NCBI GenBank assembly: GCA_937900975.1
Contig: CALCPC010000312.1
Coordinates: forward strand, 1 to 7,769
Direction of reading: 5' to 3'
Length of the DNA: 7,769 nt
From: an uncultured Paracoccaceae bacterium
Lineage (GTDB): Bacteria; Pseudomonadota; Alphaproteobacteria; Rhodobacterales; Rhodobacteraceae
Shown: one piece after another, positions 1 to 6,599 of the stretch
Layout of the letters: each line of letters starts with the position of its first letter
Numbering within the stretch: the first letter of the stretch is position 1
Notes under the pieces: model-generated
The model's input: only the letters and a program-made list of their open reading frames with translations
Databases searched by the model: none
Told to the model about the DNA's origin: nothing
Position numbers and translations under genes: made by a program

Positions 1-897
1 GCCGCCATGGCTGCCGCCAAGCGGGCGGTAAACGTAACCGCGCAACCAACTGTACAGCGTGACGTGCCACCTTTGCCAAAAATCGCGGATGCTGCTGGCA
101 AAATACGGGGCGTTAAAGTTGATCGAAAGGTCGATGCCAATGGTCTTGGCCAGGCCGCGCGCCATGTCGGTGTAACCGGAGAAATCGCAATAGATCTGGA
201 AGGCGAACGCATAGGCGGCAAGCAATAGAACAAGCGGATCGGCCCCGCCGGGATCGGCGAAAACCGGATCGACAAACCGGCCGAGCGTGTCTGCCACGAC
301 CAGCTTTTTGAAAAGGCCAAACAGAAACAGCCGGCCCCCCAACGCCAAATTGAGCACGCTAAAACGCGTTTCTCGTACAATTTGGGGCAAGAGGTCGCCT
401 GCCCGCTCAATCGGTCCGGCGACCAGTTGCGGGAAAAAGGCAACGAACGCCGCGAAGGTGATCGGGTTTTTCTCGGGCTTCACACGCCCCCGATAAACGT
501 CGACGGTGTATCCGATGGTTTGGAAGGTGTAAAAAGAGATACCGGCCGGCAGAATAACCTGCAAAAGCCAGGCATCGGAGAGGGTGACACCGACCAGATC
601 GGCAAAACTTTGAATAAAAAAGTCATAGTATTTAAACACCATCAACAGGCCGAGATTGGTCGACAGGCTGACCATCAAAAGCACGGTTTTCCTACGCTTT
701 CGCCGCATCAGGTTGGCACACGCGTAGTCGACCGTTGTTGAAAGCAGCAGCAGCGACAGGAACCGCCAATCCCAGGCCGCATAGAACGCATAGCTGAAAA
801 GAAGAATTAGAAGGGGATGCCGCGCGGGGGACAACGCCCAATAACAGCTTGAGAACAGGAAGAAAAAGACCAAAAAGCTTTGTTCAAAGAACAGCAA
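1..897 (-). CDS. AlgI-like MBOAT O-acyltransferase (N-terminal 299 residues, cut by left window edge)
   Basis: Membrane-bound O-acyltransferase of the AlgI type, a family that acetylates polysaccharides on the periplasmic side using an acyl donor passed across the inner membrane. Reading the minus strand from 897 gives an open frame to the window edge with the family's landmarks in order. These are a hydrophobic N-terminus (MLFFEQSFLVFFLF), ISFYTFQTIGYTVDVYRG (residues 120-137), AGPIERAGDLLPQ (160-172), CDFSGYTDMARG (237-248), and RDFWQRWHVTLYSWLRGY followed by RPLGG. His278 in WHVTL is the conserved MBOAT histidine. The start is inferred as TTG at 897-895: an in-frame stop lies at 922-924, there is no ATG at a sensible place, AGGG sits 6 bases upstream (904-907), and the resulting N-terminus fits homologues. 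Family members are about 470 residues, so roughly one third is missing. Partner genes of the AlgJ/AlgX (SGNH) type would be expected beyond the left edge, but this is not visible. Bases 481-900 are less GC-rich than the other genes. Family call is firm; the acyl acceptor is unknown. Confidence 0.93.
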   Translation of the reverse strand, partial: MLFFEQSFLVFFFLFSSCYWALSPARHPLLILLFSYAFYAAWDWRFLSLLLLSTTVDYACANLMRRKRRKTVLLMVSLSTNLGLLMVFKYYDFFIQSFADLVGVTLSDAWLLQVILPAGISFYTFQTIGYTVDVYRGRVKPEKNPITFAAFVAFFPQLVAGPIERAGDLLPQIVRETRFSVLNLALGGRLFLFGLFKKLVVADTLGRFVDPVFADPGGADPLVLLLAAYAFAFQIYCDFSGYTDMARGLAKTIGIDLSINFNAPYFASSIRDFWQRWHVTLYSWLRGYVYRPLGGSHGG

Positions 898-1124
898 TGT
901 CAGCCCTGCAGCGGTTTGGCTTTACGGCGGGGACTTTGGCCACGGACTTGCGCTTTCATCCTTTGGTGTCGGGCGCACACTGGGTCTGCGGCCCCTGGTT
1001 GTCGCGGAAGATAGCGCTTTTCCCGGTTAAACCGAGCGGTCAAGGGCCTCTCCCGGGATCAAACCTGGCTGACCCCGAGACGCTTTTTCGGATCCCGGTC
1101 GGGACGATCCAAACCTGCGTTACC
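898..1124. promoter_or_regulatory. Gap between TRAP permease stop and MBOAT start
   Basis: This 227-base non-coding stretch follows the permease stop and precedes the MBOAT start; both genes are on the minus strand. It must carry either read-through or the MBOAT promoter, but I see no convincing -35/-10 pair. It contains a short palindrome CGGTT-A-AACCG (plus strand 1024-1034), the inverted repeat CCGGGATC/GATCCCGG (1053-1060 and 1091-1098) and an imperfect direct repeat around AAACCTG (1061 and 1111). No intrinsic terminator with a proper U-tract is visible on the minus strand. The AGGG at 904-907 is the probable ribosome site of the MBOAT gene. Confidence 0.4.
1053..1098. repeat. Inverted repeat CCGGGATC ... 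GATCCCGG
   Basis: Eight-base perfect inverted repeat with a 30-base spacer, located 27-72 bases past the permease stop. As RNA on the minus strand it could form a stem at the 3' end of the transporter message, but no run of U follows. It could instead be a processing or stability structure, or chance in GC-rich DNA. Confidence 0.35.
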
Positions 1125-3749
1125 CTAAAAGGCAGGCTGGGTGGCACGGCGGCGTTGAAGCAAGACCAGGCCTGCAAGCAGCAGCAGTGCCGGGATAAAG
1201 AAAAGCTCCTTAGGCGCTCGGCTGTTTTCGATTTGGACATCTGTGATCCGAACGGGCGCATCGCCGTAAAAATCGTACTCGTTGCCCAAGCTTTCGAAAA
1301 ACGGCGTGCCGGGGAAGGGCTCAGCCATGGCCAAAACATCGCCAGCGGGGATGAGCAGCAACCCTTGAGCATCCAGCGTCGCCTCGGCAGCGCCCGCAAT
1401 CGCCGGCATGGTGAGCGTCGTTGGCCGGATGGCACCGGTGTCGAAATCCGGTCCCTCGATCTTGACCCGAAGCTCCTGACCCGTCTCGGCGCCGGCCATC
1501 AGCTCTAACGCCGCGGGGCCAGAGGCGGTGGCGTATTTCTCACTGACTTGGTCGAGGAAGAAATCGGGGCGGAACAGCATGAAGGCGATGAAAAGCAGCA
1601 TCACCGTCTCCCATATTCGGTTTTTCGCGATGAAATAGCCTTGGGTCGCCGCGGCAAACAACAGCATCGCGATCAGAGAGATAAAAAAGACCAGCACCGC
1701 CTTCAGCGGCCCGACATCGATCAGCAGCAGATCGGTGTTGAACATAAACAGAAACGGCAGCAGCGCCGTGCGGATGTCGTAGGCGAAACCTTGAACGCCG
1801 GTCTGGATCGGGTCCCCGCGGGAGATCGCAGCCGCGGCATAGGCCGCCAGCCCCACGGGCGGTGTGTCATCGGCCAGAATTCCGAAGTAAAAGACGAAAA
1901 GATGGACCGCGATCAGCGGGAAGATATAGCCCGCCTGCGCCCCGACCGACAAGATGACGGGCGCCATCAGGGACGAGACGACGATGTAGTTTGCCGTTGT
2001 CGGCAGCCCCATGCCGAGGATCAGCGACATCACCGCGACCAGGACCAGCAGGATCCAGATGTTGCCGGCGGCAATGACCTCCACCACTTGGCCGATCACC
2101 TGATGCGCACCCGTCAGGCTGATCGTGCCGACGATGATCCCGGCGGCCCCGGTCGCGACACCGATCCCGATCATGTTGCGCGCGCCAAGGATCAGGCCGT
2201 TGACGAAATCACGCCAGCCCGCGACCGTTTGGCCCGCGAACCCCTGGCCCCGGAACAACGCCTTCAGCGGCCGATGCGGCAGCGCCACGACAATCATGAA
2301 AAGCGTCGCCCAAAACGCCGATTGCGAGGGCGATAGCCGATACAGGCTGTCTGTCCGCACCATCAGGCTCCAAACCAGGATCAGGATCGGGAGCGAGAAA
2401 TAAGCGCCGCCGAGAAGGGTGGGCGTCAGCCGCGGCGCCTCCAACGCGCCATCGGGGTCGTCCATCTCAACATCCGGGTAGCGCGACGCCAGGCCGACAA
2501 GGACCAGGTAGAGCACACCGACAACCACAAGGCCGCCGTAAACGCTTTCCGTCATGTACCCGTCAAGCAGCGAGCGGAGCGCGATCATCGCGTAGGTGCA
2601 GATCCCAAGGAACAAAAAGCCCGAGAGGAAGAGAAGCAGGATCAGCACCGGCCCGATATGCCGGCCGGCCTTTTTCAGCCCCTGCATCTGCATCTTCAGC
2701 GCTTCGAGGTGCACGATGTAGAGAAGCGCGATGTAGCTGATGACAGCGGGCAGAAAGGCGTGTTTGACCACCTCGATATAGGGGATGTTGACATATTCCA
2801 CCATCAGGAAGGCCGCGGCGCCCATCACAGGCGGCGTCAACTGACCGTTGGTGGAGGACGCGACCTCCACCGCGCCGGCCTTTTCGGCCGGAAAGCCGAT
2901 GCGCTTCATCAGCGGGATGGTGAAGGTGCCCGTCGTGACGGTGTTCGAGATCGAACTGCCCGAGATCATGCCGGTCAGCATCGACGACAAGACCGACGCT
3001 TTGGCGGGACCGCCGCGCAGCGCGCCAAGCAGGGCCACAGCGACCTTAATGAACCAAGAGCCGCCGCCAGCCCGGTCAAGCAGCGCGCCGAAAAGCACAA
3101 ACAGAAAGATCATGGACGTCGACACGCCAAGCGCGACGCCAAAGACGCCCTCTGTCTGCATCCAATAATGGCCGAGCGCCTTGGAAAGCGATGCGCCACC
3201 GTAGTTTGTGATGTTGCGCGCCCATTCCGAATAGCCGCCGAAAAAGGCAAAGGCGACAAAGGCCCCTGCGATGATGACAAGCGGCAGGCCAAGCGAGCGA
3301 TAGACCGCGGTAAAAAGCACCAGCATCCCGATGCAGGACATCACGATGTCTGACGTGCTCCATAAGCCTGGGCGATCGGCGATCTCGAAGCGGAAAACGA
3401 CGAGGTAAAGGCAGGAGGCAACGCCGAGCGTCATCAAAACCCAATCATAGGCGGGGATGCGGTCGCGCGGCGCGGATTTGAACAAGGGAAAGGCAAGCGT
3501 GGCCAGCATGATGGCGAAGGCCAGGTGCACGAAGCGAGCTTGGGCCACGATATTGGCGAAAAGGCTGATCCCGGTGGCCTGTGCGATCACGCCTGGAACT
3601 TTCGACGCGATGTAAAGCTGAAACAGCGACCAGACGATGCAGGTTCCGATAATCAGGTTCGCTTGCCAGGCCGCCGTAGGGTTTCGCGCGCCGGTATCGG
3701 CTTCGGCGACCAAATCATCGGCGCTGCGCGCGTCAAGCTCCTGTGCCAT
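1125..3749 (-). CDS. TRAP transporter permease, fused 4TM/12TM (DctQ-DctM type), TAXI-associated
   Basis: Inner-membrane permease of a tripartite ATP-independent periplasmic (TRAP) transporter, which imports small organic acids or amino acids with an ion gradient using a periplasmic binding protein. The 874-residue product combines the small and large subunits. The first about 200 residues hold several hydrophobic helices (DctQ-like part), followed by a long DctM-like body. Landmarks are MISGSSISNTVTTGTFTIP (about residues 256-274), NGQLTPPVMGAAAF (about 300-313), LGMGLPTTANYIVVSSLMAP (about 578-597) and ADDTPPVGLAAYAAAAISRG (about 623-642). The two PP-containing re-entrant motifs and the inverted-repeat architecture are typical of DctM. 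After the last transport helices there is a polar segment of about 115 residues (about 730-845), then a final helix (FFIPALLLLAGLVLL) and a basic tail QRRR. This matches the C-terminal extension known as DUF3394 in TAXI-linked fused permeases. ATG start at 3747-3749 with a G-run (3755-3759) 5 bases upstream; TAG stop. It lies 107 bases downstream of the binding protein gene in the same operon. Family call is very firm; substrate unknown. Confidence 0.97.
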   Translation of the reverse strand: MAQELDARSADDLVAEADTGARNPTAAWQANLIIGTCIVWSLFQLYIASKVPGVIAQATGISLFANIVAQARFVHLAFAIMLATLAFPLFKSAPRDRIPAYDWVLMTLGVASCLYLVVFRFEIADRPGLWSTSDIVMSCIGMLVLFTAVYRSLGLPLVIIAGAFVAFAFFGGYSEWARNITNYGGASLSKALGHYWMQTEGVFGVALGVSTSMIFLFVLFGALLDRAGGGSWFIKVAVALLGALRGGPAKASVLSSMLTGMISGSSISNTVTTGTFTIPLMKRIGFPAEKAGAVEVASSTNGQLTPPVMGAAAFLMVEYVNIPYIEVVKHAFLPAVISYIALLYIVHLEALKMQMQGLKKAGRHIGPVLILLLFLSGFLFLGICTYAMIALRSLLDGYMTESVYGGLVVVGVLYLVLVGLASRYPDVEMDDPDGALEAPRLTPTLLGGAYFSLPILILVWSLMVRTDSLYRLSPSQSAFWATLFMIVVALPHRPLKALFRGQGFAGQTVAGWRDFVNGLILGARNMIGIGVATGAAGIIVGTISLTGAHQVIGQVVEVIAAGNIWILLVLVAVMSLILGMGLPTTANYIVVSSLMAPVILSVGAQAGYIFPLIAVHLFVFYFGILADDTPPVGLAAYAAAAISRGDPIQTGVQGFAYDIRTALLPFLFMFNTDLLLIDVGPLKAVLVFFISLIAMLLFAAATQGYFIAKNRIWETVMLLFIAFMLFRPDFFLDQVSEKYATASGPAALELMAGAETGQELRVKIEGPDFDTGAIRPTTLTMPAIAGAAEATLDAQGLLLIPAGDVLAMAEPFPGTPFFESLGNEYDFYGDAPVRITDVQIENSRAPKELFFIPALLLLAGLVLLQRRRATQPAF

Positions 3750-3754
3750 ACCGG

Positions 3755-3759
3755 CCCCC
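3755..3759 (-). promoter_or_regulatory. Ribosome binding site of TRAP permease
   Basis: The minus strand reads GGGGG five bases before the ATG at 3749. It is a G-rich, imperfect Shine-Dalgarno match, weaker than the AAGGAG of the upstream binding protein gene. This agrees with lower expected synthesis of the permease. Confidence 0.45.
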
Positions 3760-3785
3760 GTATTGTTGGTTTTGGATTTTGAGGG

Positions 3786-3811
3786 GGGCCGCCCTTCTCC
3801 CTGGCCGGCCC
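3786..3811 (-). promoter_or_regulatory. Intercistronic hairpin, promoter-distal
   Basis: Perfect 6-base stem GGGCCG/CGGCCC (plus 3786-3791 and 3806-3811) with a 14-base loop, between the binding protein stop and the permease start. No U-tract follows on the minus strand, so it is more likely an RNA stability or partial-attenuation structure than a terminator. Confidence 0.4.
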
Positions 3812-3837
3812 AACAGCGCCGCTACCGGTATCATGCG

Positions 3838-3855
3838 CCCCGGTCGCGGGGACCG
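3838..3855 (-). promoter_or_regulatory. Intercistronic hairpin just after the TAXI gene stop
   Basis: Two alternative short stems overlap here: CCCCG-GTCG-CGGGG (plus 3838-3851) and CGGTC-GCGGG-GACCG (plus 3841-3855). They begin only 1-5 bases past the TGA at 3857-3859. A GC hairpin directly after the first gene of a TRAP operon is a common arrangement that protects the upstream message from 3' decay, giving more binding protein than permease. Role is inferred; the pairing is seen directly. Confidence 0.45.
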
Positions 3856-3856
3856 A

Positions 3857-4825
3857 TCACTCGATCAGGCCAAGCTCTTTGTAAGCGCGGGCCGCGCCGT
3901 CGTGGAGCGGTGCAGAAAGACCGTCCTTGACCATTTGCGCCGGCTCAAGATTGGCAAAGGCGGGATGCAGGCCTTTGAAATCGTCGATGTTTTCCATCAC
4001 GGCCTTGGCCACGACATAGACCGTGTCCTCTGGCACGGAGGCCGAGGTGACAAAGGTCGCGCCGACGCCAAAGGTCGTCGTGTCCGTGTCGGTGCCGTTA
4101 TACATGCCGCCGGGGATGGTCGCGACGCGGTAGAACGGGTTGTCAGCGACAAGCTTGTCGATGGGCGCGCCGGTCACCGACACAAGCCTTGCGTCGCATG
4201 TCGTCGTCGCCTCTTTGATCGCCGCCGCGGGATGGCCGATGGTGTAGATCATCGCGTCGATATTGTCGTCGCAAAGCTGCTTGGCCATCTCCGAGCCTTT
4301 GTACTCGGTCGCAAGCGCCAGATCGCCCATTTCGATCCCAAAAGCACTCATCACCACTTCCATGGTGGCGCGCTGGCCGGAGCCGGGGTTGCCGACATTC
4401 ACGCGCTTACCCTTAAGATCGGCAAACCCGGTGATGTCGCTGTCGCCCCGCACGATCAGCGTAAAGGGTTCGGGATGGACCGACATCACCGCGCGAATGT
4501 CGGGAAAGGCCGCATCGCCTTCGAATTTCGAGGTGCCGTTAAAGGCGTGGTACTGCCAGTCGGACTGCGCGACGCCGAATTCCAGCTCACCCGCTTTGAT
4601 CGTGTTGATGTTGTAGACCGACCCGCCGGTCGACTCCACCGCGCAGCGGATGCCATGCTCTTTCCGCGACTTGTTGACAAGCCGGCAGATCGCGCCGCCG
4701 GTGGGATAGTAAACGCCCGTCACGCCGCCGGTGCCGATGGAGATAAACTCCTGCGCCACTGTCATCGACGCCGCCGTCATCGCACCCAGCAGAACGGCGC
4801 CCCCCAGTTTAAAAGTCTTTCGCAT
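3857..4825 (-). CDS. TRAP transporter periplasmic binding protein, TAXI family
   Basis: Periplasmic solute receptor of the TAXI (TRAP-associated extracytoplasmic immunogenic) family; it hands its ligand to the fused permease encoded just downstream. Starting at Met (4823-4825) the product is 322 residues. It has a classic signal peptide: MRK, a hydrophobic core (LGGAVLLGAMTAASM), and a likely cleavage after TVA before QEF. The mature N-terminus carries ISIGTGGVTGVYYPTGGAIC, the TAXI hallmark. This is followed by ESTGGSVYNINTIKAGELEF and GVAQSDWQYHA, and later by VNVGNPGSGQRATMEVVMSA. Length and motif order are normal. An upstream in-frame ATG at 4832-4834 would add MKD, but it directly abuts AAGGAG (4835-4840). 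The second ATG lies 9 bases from that site and is preferred. TAXI receptors with known ligands bind glutamate or related dicarboxylates; the ligand here is not determined. First gene of the transporter operon, divergent from the aminotransferase. Confidence 0.95.
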   Translation of the reverse strand: MRKTFKLGGAVLLGAMTAASMTVAQEFISIGTGGVTGVYYPTGGAICRLVNKSRKEHGIRCAVESTGGSVYNINTIKAGELEFGVAQSDWQYHAFNGTSKFEGDAAFPDIRAVMSVHPEPFTLIVRGDSDITGFADLKGKRVNVGNPGSGQRATMEVVMSAFGIEMGDLALATEYKGSEMAKQLCDDNIDAMIYTIGHPAAAIKEATTTCDARLVSVTGAPIDKLVADNPFYRVATIPGGMYNGTDTDTTTFGVGATFVTSASVPEDTVYVVAKAVMENIDDFKGLHPAFANLEPAQMVKDGLSAPLHDGAARAYKELGLIE

Positions 4826-4834
4826 GTCCTTCAT

Positions 4835-4840
4835 CTCCTT
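4835..4840 (-). promoter_or_regulatory. Shine-Dalgarno AAGGAG that decides the TAXI start
   Basis: A strong AAGGAG on the minus strand touches the first possible ATG (4834) with no spacer, and sits 9 bases before the second ATG (4825). Normal initiation geometry therefore favours the second ATG, three codons inside. Confidence 0.7.
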
Positions 4841-4850
4841 GTTGAGCGTC

Positions 4851-4875
4851 TCCTCGGTCGGTACCGCGCCGAGGA
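4851..4875. repeat. Seven-base inverted repeat in the TAXI 5' leader
   Basis: TCCTCGG (4851-4857) pairs perfectly with CCGAGGA (4869-4875). The 11-base loop contains the perfect palindrome CGGTACCG (4859-4866). It lies 17 bases upstream of the first possible TAXI ATG. It could be an operator or a leader hairpin shaping translation of the binding protein message. Confidence 0.45.
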
Positions 4876-4959
4876 ATGCGTGTGTTGGTCAACCCATGGG
4901 GTTTACGGCGGAAAGCTCCACCTTGACCCGCCAACAATCACGGCAATCGCCGCTTGGAT

Positions 4960-4973
4960 CAACATGCCTGTTG
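4960..4973. repeat. 14-base palindrome CAACATGCCTGTTG in the divergent region
   Basis: Five-base arms CAACA/TGTTG around TGCC. Size and location between divergent genes are those of a dimeric regulator site, but no regulator is tied to it and chance is possible. It does not resemble the palindrome in front of the dehydrogenase gene. Confidence 0.35.
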
Positions 4974-5095
4974 CACCCGTGAAGGAGAAAATTTCGGTTT
5001 TCCGCGCCGTAAGACTGCGCTAGGGGCTTCGCACAGCGCGCAACCCGCACCAACCCGCTGCCAGCGCCGGAAATCACCCGAAGGCAAGCCCGCTT

Positions 5096-6412
5096 ATGTC
5101 CCATGTCTTTCCGCGCAACTCTCAATCGCCGCCGCCCTTGGTGTCGCATGGGGCGGGGATCTGTCTCTATGATCAGTCCGGCAGGGCCTATCTTAACTGC
5201 GGCGACGCGGCGGTGTCCTGTCTTGGCCATGGCGACCGGCATGTGACCGACGCGATCAAGGCGCAGCTTGATCGCGTGGCCTTTGCCCATAGCGGCGTTT
5301 TCACCTCAGACCCGGCAGAGGCCCTGGCCGACAAACTGATCGCGCACGCGCCCGGTGCGCTTGACCGCGTCTACTTCGTCTCGGGCGGGTCCGAGGCGAT
5401 GGAGGCCGCGCTGAAGCTGGCGCGCCAGTATTTTCTGGAGATCGGCCAACCCCAACGCCACAAGATCGTTGCGCGGCGGCAAAGCTATCACGGCAACACG
5501 CTGGGCGCGCTCGCCACCGGGGGGAATGCCGCGCGCCGGGCGCAGTTCGATCCGCTGCTGGTTGCGGTCAGCCATGTATCCCCCTGCTATGCCTATCGCG
5601 GCAAGGCGGAGGGGGAGAGCGATGCGGCCTATGTCGACCGGCTGATCGCAGAGCTTGAGGCGGCGTTTCTGGCGCAAGGCCCCGACACTGTGATGGCCTT
5701 CGTCGCAGAGCCGGTCGTCGGTGCGACGCTCGGCGCTGTGCCGCCGGTCGCGGATTACCTCGCGCGCGTGCGGGCGCTCTGCGACACATATGGGATCCTT
5801 TTGATCTTGGATGAGGTGATGTGCGGCATGGGGCGAACCGGCACGCTTTTCGCGGCCGAGGCTTATGGTGTGGCCCCCGACATCTGCGCCATCGCCAAGG
5901 GGCTGGGCGGGGGCTATCAGCCCATCGGCGCGACGCTCTGCACCGCCGCCATTCATGAGGCGATTGAGGCGGGGTCGGGGTTTTTCCAGCATGGCCACAC
6001 ATATCTGGCCCATCCCGCGGCCTGCGCCGCCGGGCTGGCGGTGCTAGAGCGGCTGCTCGACCAGGCGGTGCTGACCCGCGTCACCCCCGCCGGCGCCTAC
6101 CTAAGCGCCGCGCTTCACCAGCTGTTCGGTCGGCATCCCCATGTCGGCGATATCCGCGGCGCTGGGCTTTTTCTGGGGATCGAACTGGTCGCCGACCGGG
6201 ACACAAAGGCCCCCTTCCCCGCAGAACAAAAACGGCACGCGCGGGTGAAAGCGGCGGCTTTCGCCAAGGGGCTGATTTGCTATCCGATGGGGGGCACGGT
6301 GGATGGGCGGCGCGGCGAGCACATCTTGCTCGCCCCCCCTTTCATCGCCACGGAAGCGGAGCTTGATGCGGTGGCCGATCGCCTTTCTGCAGCACTCGAC
6401 GCGTGCTTTTGA
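5096..6412 (+). CDS. Class III PLP-dependent aminotransferase
   Basis: Cytoplasmic fold-type I transaminase of class III (the omega-amino acid, 4-aminobutyrate and beta-alanine group), moving an amino group from an amine or amino acid to a keto acid. The 438-residue product has SGGSEA (96-101) for the PLP phosphate, SYHG (130-133) with the ring-stacking Tyr131, the AEP segment (204-206), and LILDEVMCGMGRTG (236-249), where Asp239 contacts the pyridine nitrogen. Lys268 in AIAKGLGGGYQPIGA forms the Schiff base, 29 residues after Asp239 as usual. FFQHGHTYLAHP (296-307) is the class III substrate/cofactor loop. The length is normal for the family and no catalytic residue is missing. MSHVF at the N-terminus fits a subgroup often labelled simply 'aspartate aminotransferase family protein', and there is no other nearby start. 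The Shine-Dalgarno is weak (GAAGG, 11 bases away). Its divergent position beside the TAXI-TRAP operon suggests it acts on the imported compound or a product of it. Specificity cannot be read from sequence. Confidence 0.95.
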   Translation: MSHVFPRNSQSPPPLVSHGAGICLYDQSGRAYLNCGDAAVSCLGHGDRHVTDAIKAQLDRVAFAHSGVFTSDPAEALADKLIAHAPGALDRVYFVSGGSEAMEAALKLARQYFLEIGQPQRHKIVARRQSYHGNTLGALATGGNAARRAQFDPLLVAVSHVSPCYAYRGKAEGESDAAYVDRLIAELEAAFLAQGPDTVMAFVAEPVVGATLGAVPPVADYLARVRALCDTYGILLILDEVMCGMGRTGTLFAAEAYGVAPDICAIAKGLGGGYQPIGATLCTAAIHEAIEAGSGFFQHGHTYLAHPAACAAGLAVLERLLDQAVLTRVTPAGAYLSAALHQLFGRHPHVGDIRGAGLFLGIELVADRDTKAPFPAEQKRHARVKAAAFAKGLICYPMGGTVDGRRGEHILLAPPFIATEAELDAVADRLSAALDACF

Positions 6413-6417
6413 TACGC

Positions 6418-6480
6418 CGGGCGCTCAGCACTTGGGTCCTTTCACCGGGCCACGCAACGGCGCCCGCTCTGGCCGTTTTC
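6418..6480 (+). terminator. Possible terminator of the aminotransferase gene
   Basis: CGGGCGC (6418-6424) pairs with GCGCCCG (6460-6466), and a nested alternative pairs CGGGC (6446-6450) with GCCCG (6462-6466) around an 11-base loop. A TTTT run follows at 6476-6479, nine bases past the stem. That is farther than in a canonical intrinsic terminator. It lies just after the TGA at 6410-6412. Confidence 0.35.
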
Positions 6481-6516
6481 GACGGATCGCGGCGCAGGGC
6501 GGTTGCGGTCGCCTGA

Positions 6517-6570
6517 CGTCGGAAAGCGCGGCCTGAAGTTGAGCCAAGCGCTGCTTTGCGTTTTCCGACG
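6517..6570. terminator. Long inverted repeat between convergent genes, probable bidirectional terminator
   Basis: CGTCGGAAAGCGC (6517-6529) pairs with GCGTTTTCCGACG (6558-6570) over 13 bases with one G-U pair when read as plus-strand RNA. An alternative, mutually exclusive hairpin uses AGCGCGGC (6525-6532) with GCC-AA-GCGCT (6543-6552) and is followed by the T-rich GCTTTGCGTTTT. The second form looks more like an intrinsic terminator for plus-strand transcripts. The site lies 30 bases past the GntR stop and 104 past the aminotransferase stop, the right place to insulate both. Confidence 0.5.
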
Positions 6571-6599
6571 GCGCGTGTCTCCGCTTTGCCAAAAACGCT

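Larger units (their letters stand above)
4835..5095. promoter_or_regulatory. Divergent promoter region between TAXI-TRAP operon and aminotransferase
   Basis: About 260 bases without a convincing gene, bounded by two divergently read genes, so it must hold both promoters. Visible symmetric elements are TCCTCGG/CCGAGGA flanking CGGTACCG (4851-4875), AACCC-ATG-GGGTT (4891-4903), CGGC-AATC-GCCG (4941-4952) and CAACA-TGCC-TGTTG (4960-4973). Any of these could be operators. TTGACC occurs on the plus strand at 4923-4928 and on the minus strand at 4893-4888, but neither has a good -10 at the right distance. The plus-strand aminotransferase has only GAAGG (5080-5084) 11 bases before its ATG as a ribosome site. 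Confidence 0.55.
6413..6599. other. Convergent gap with terminator-like repeats
   Basis: This 187-base non-coding stretch separates the 3' ends of the aminotransferase (plus) and the GntR regulator (minus). It holds two sets of inverted repeats, listed separately, and two similar T-rich strings: GTTTTCGACGG (6475-6485) and GTTTTCCGACGG (6560-6571). No coding frame in it is believable. Confidence 0.6.

Noticed and set aside
1548..2336. 262-codon plus-strand frame, rich in Asp, Gln, His and Arg
   Set aside because: It is the antisense image of permease membrane helices; the odd composition follows from complementing hydrophobic codons. The same holds for 849-1508 and 2658-3353.
4903..4965. 20-codon minus-strand frame with hydrophobic start (MLIQAAIAVIVGG) upstream of the TAXI gene
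   Set aside because: Possible leader peptide, but it has no good ribosome site, overlaps a palindrome and is short enough to occur by chance.
3743..5023. 426-codon open frame on the plus strand opposite the TAXI gene
   Set aside because: It lies fully antisense to a gene with clear family motifs, spans intergenic hairpins, and its His/Arg/Asp-rich product has no recognisable domain. Long antisense frames are expected in GC-rich coding DNA.
5306..6013. 235-codon minus-strand frame inside the aminotransferase
   Set aside because: Shadow of a gene with all class III catalytic residues on the opposite strand; no motif of its own.
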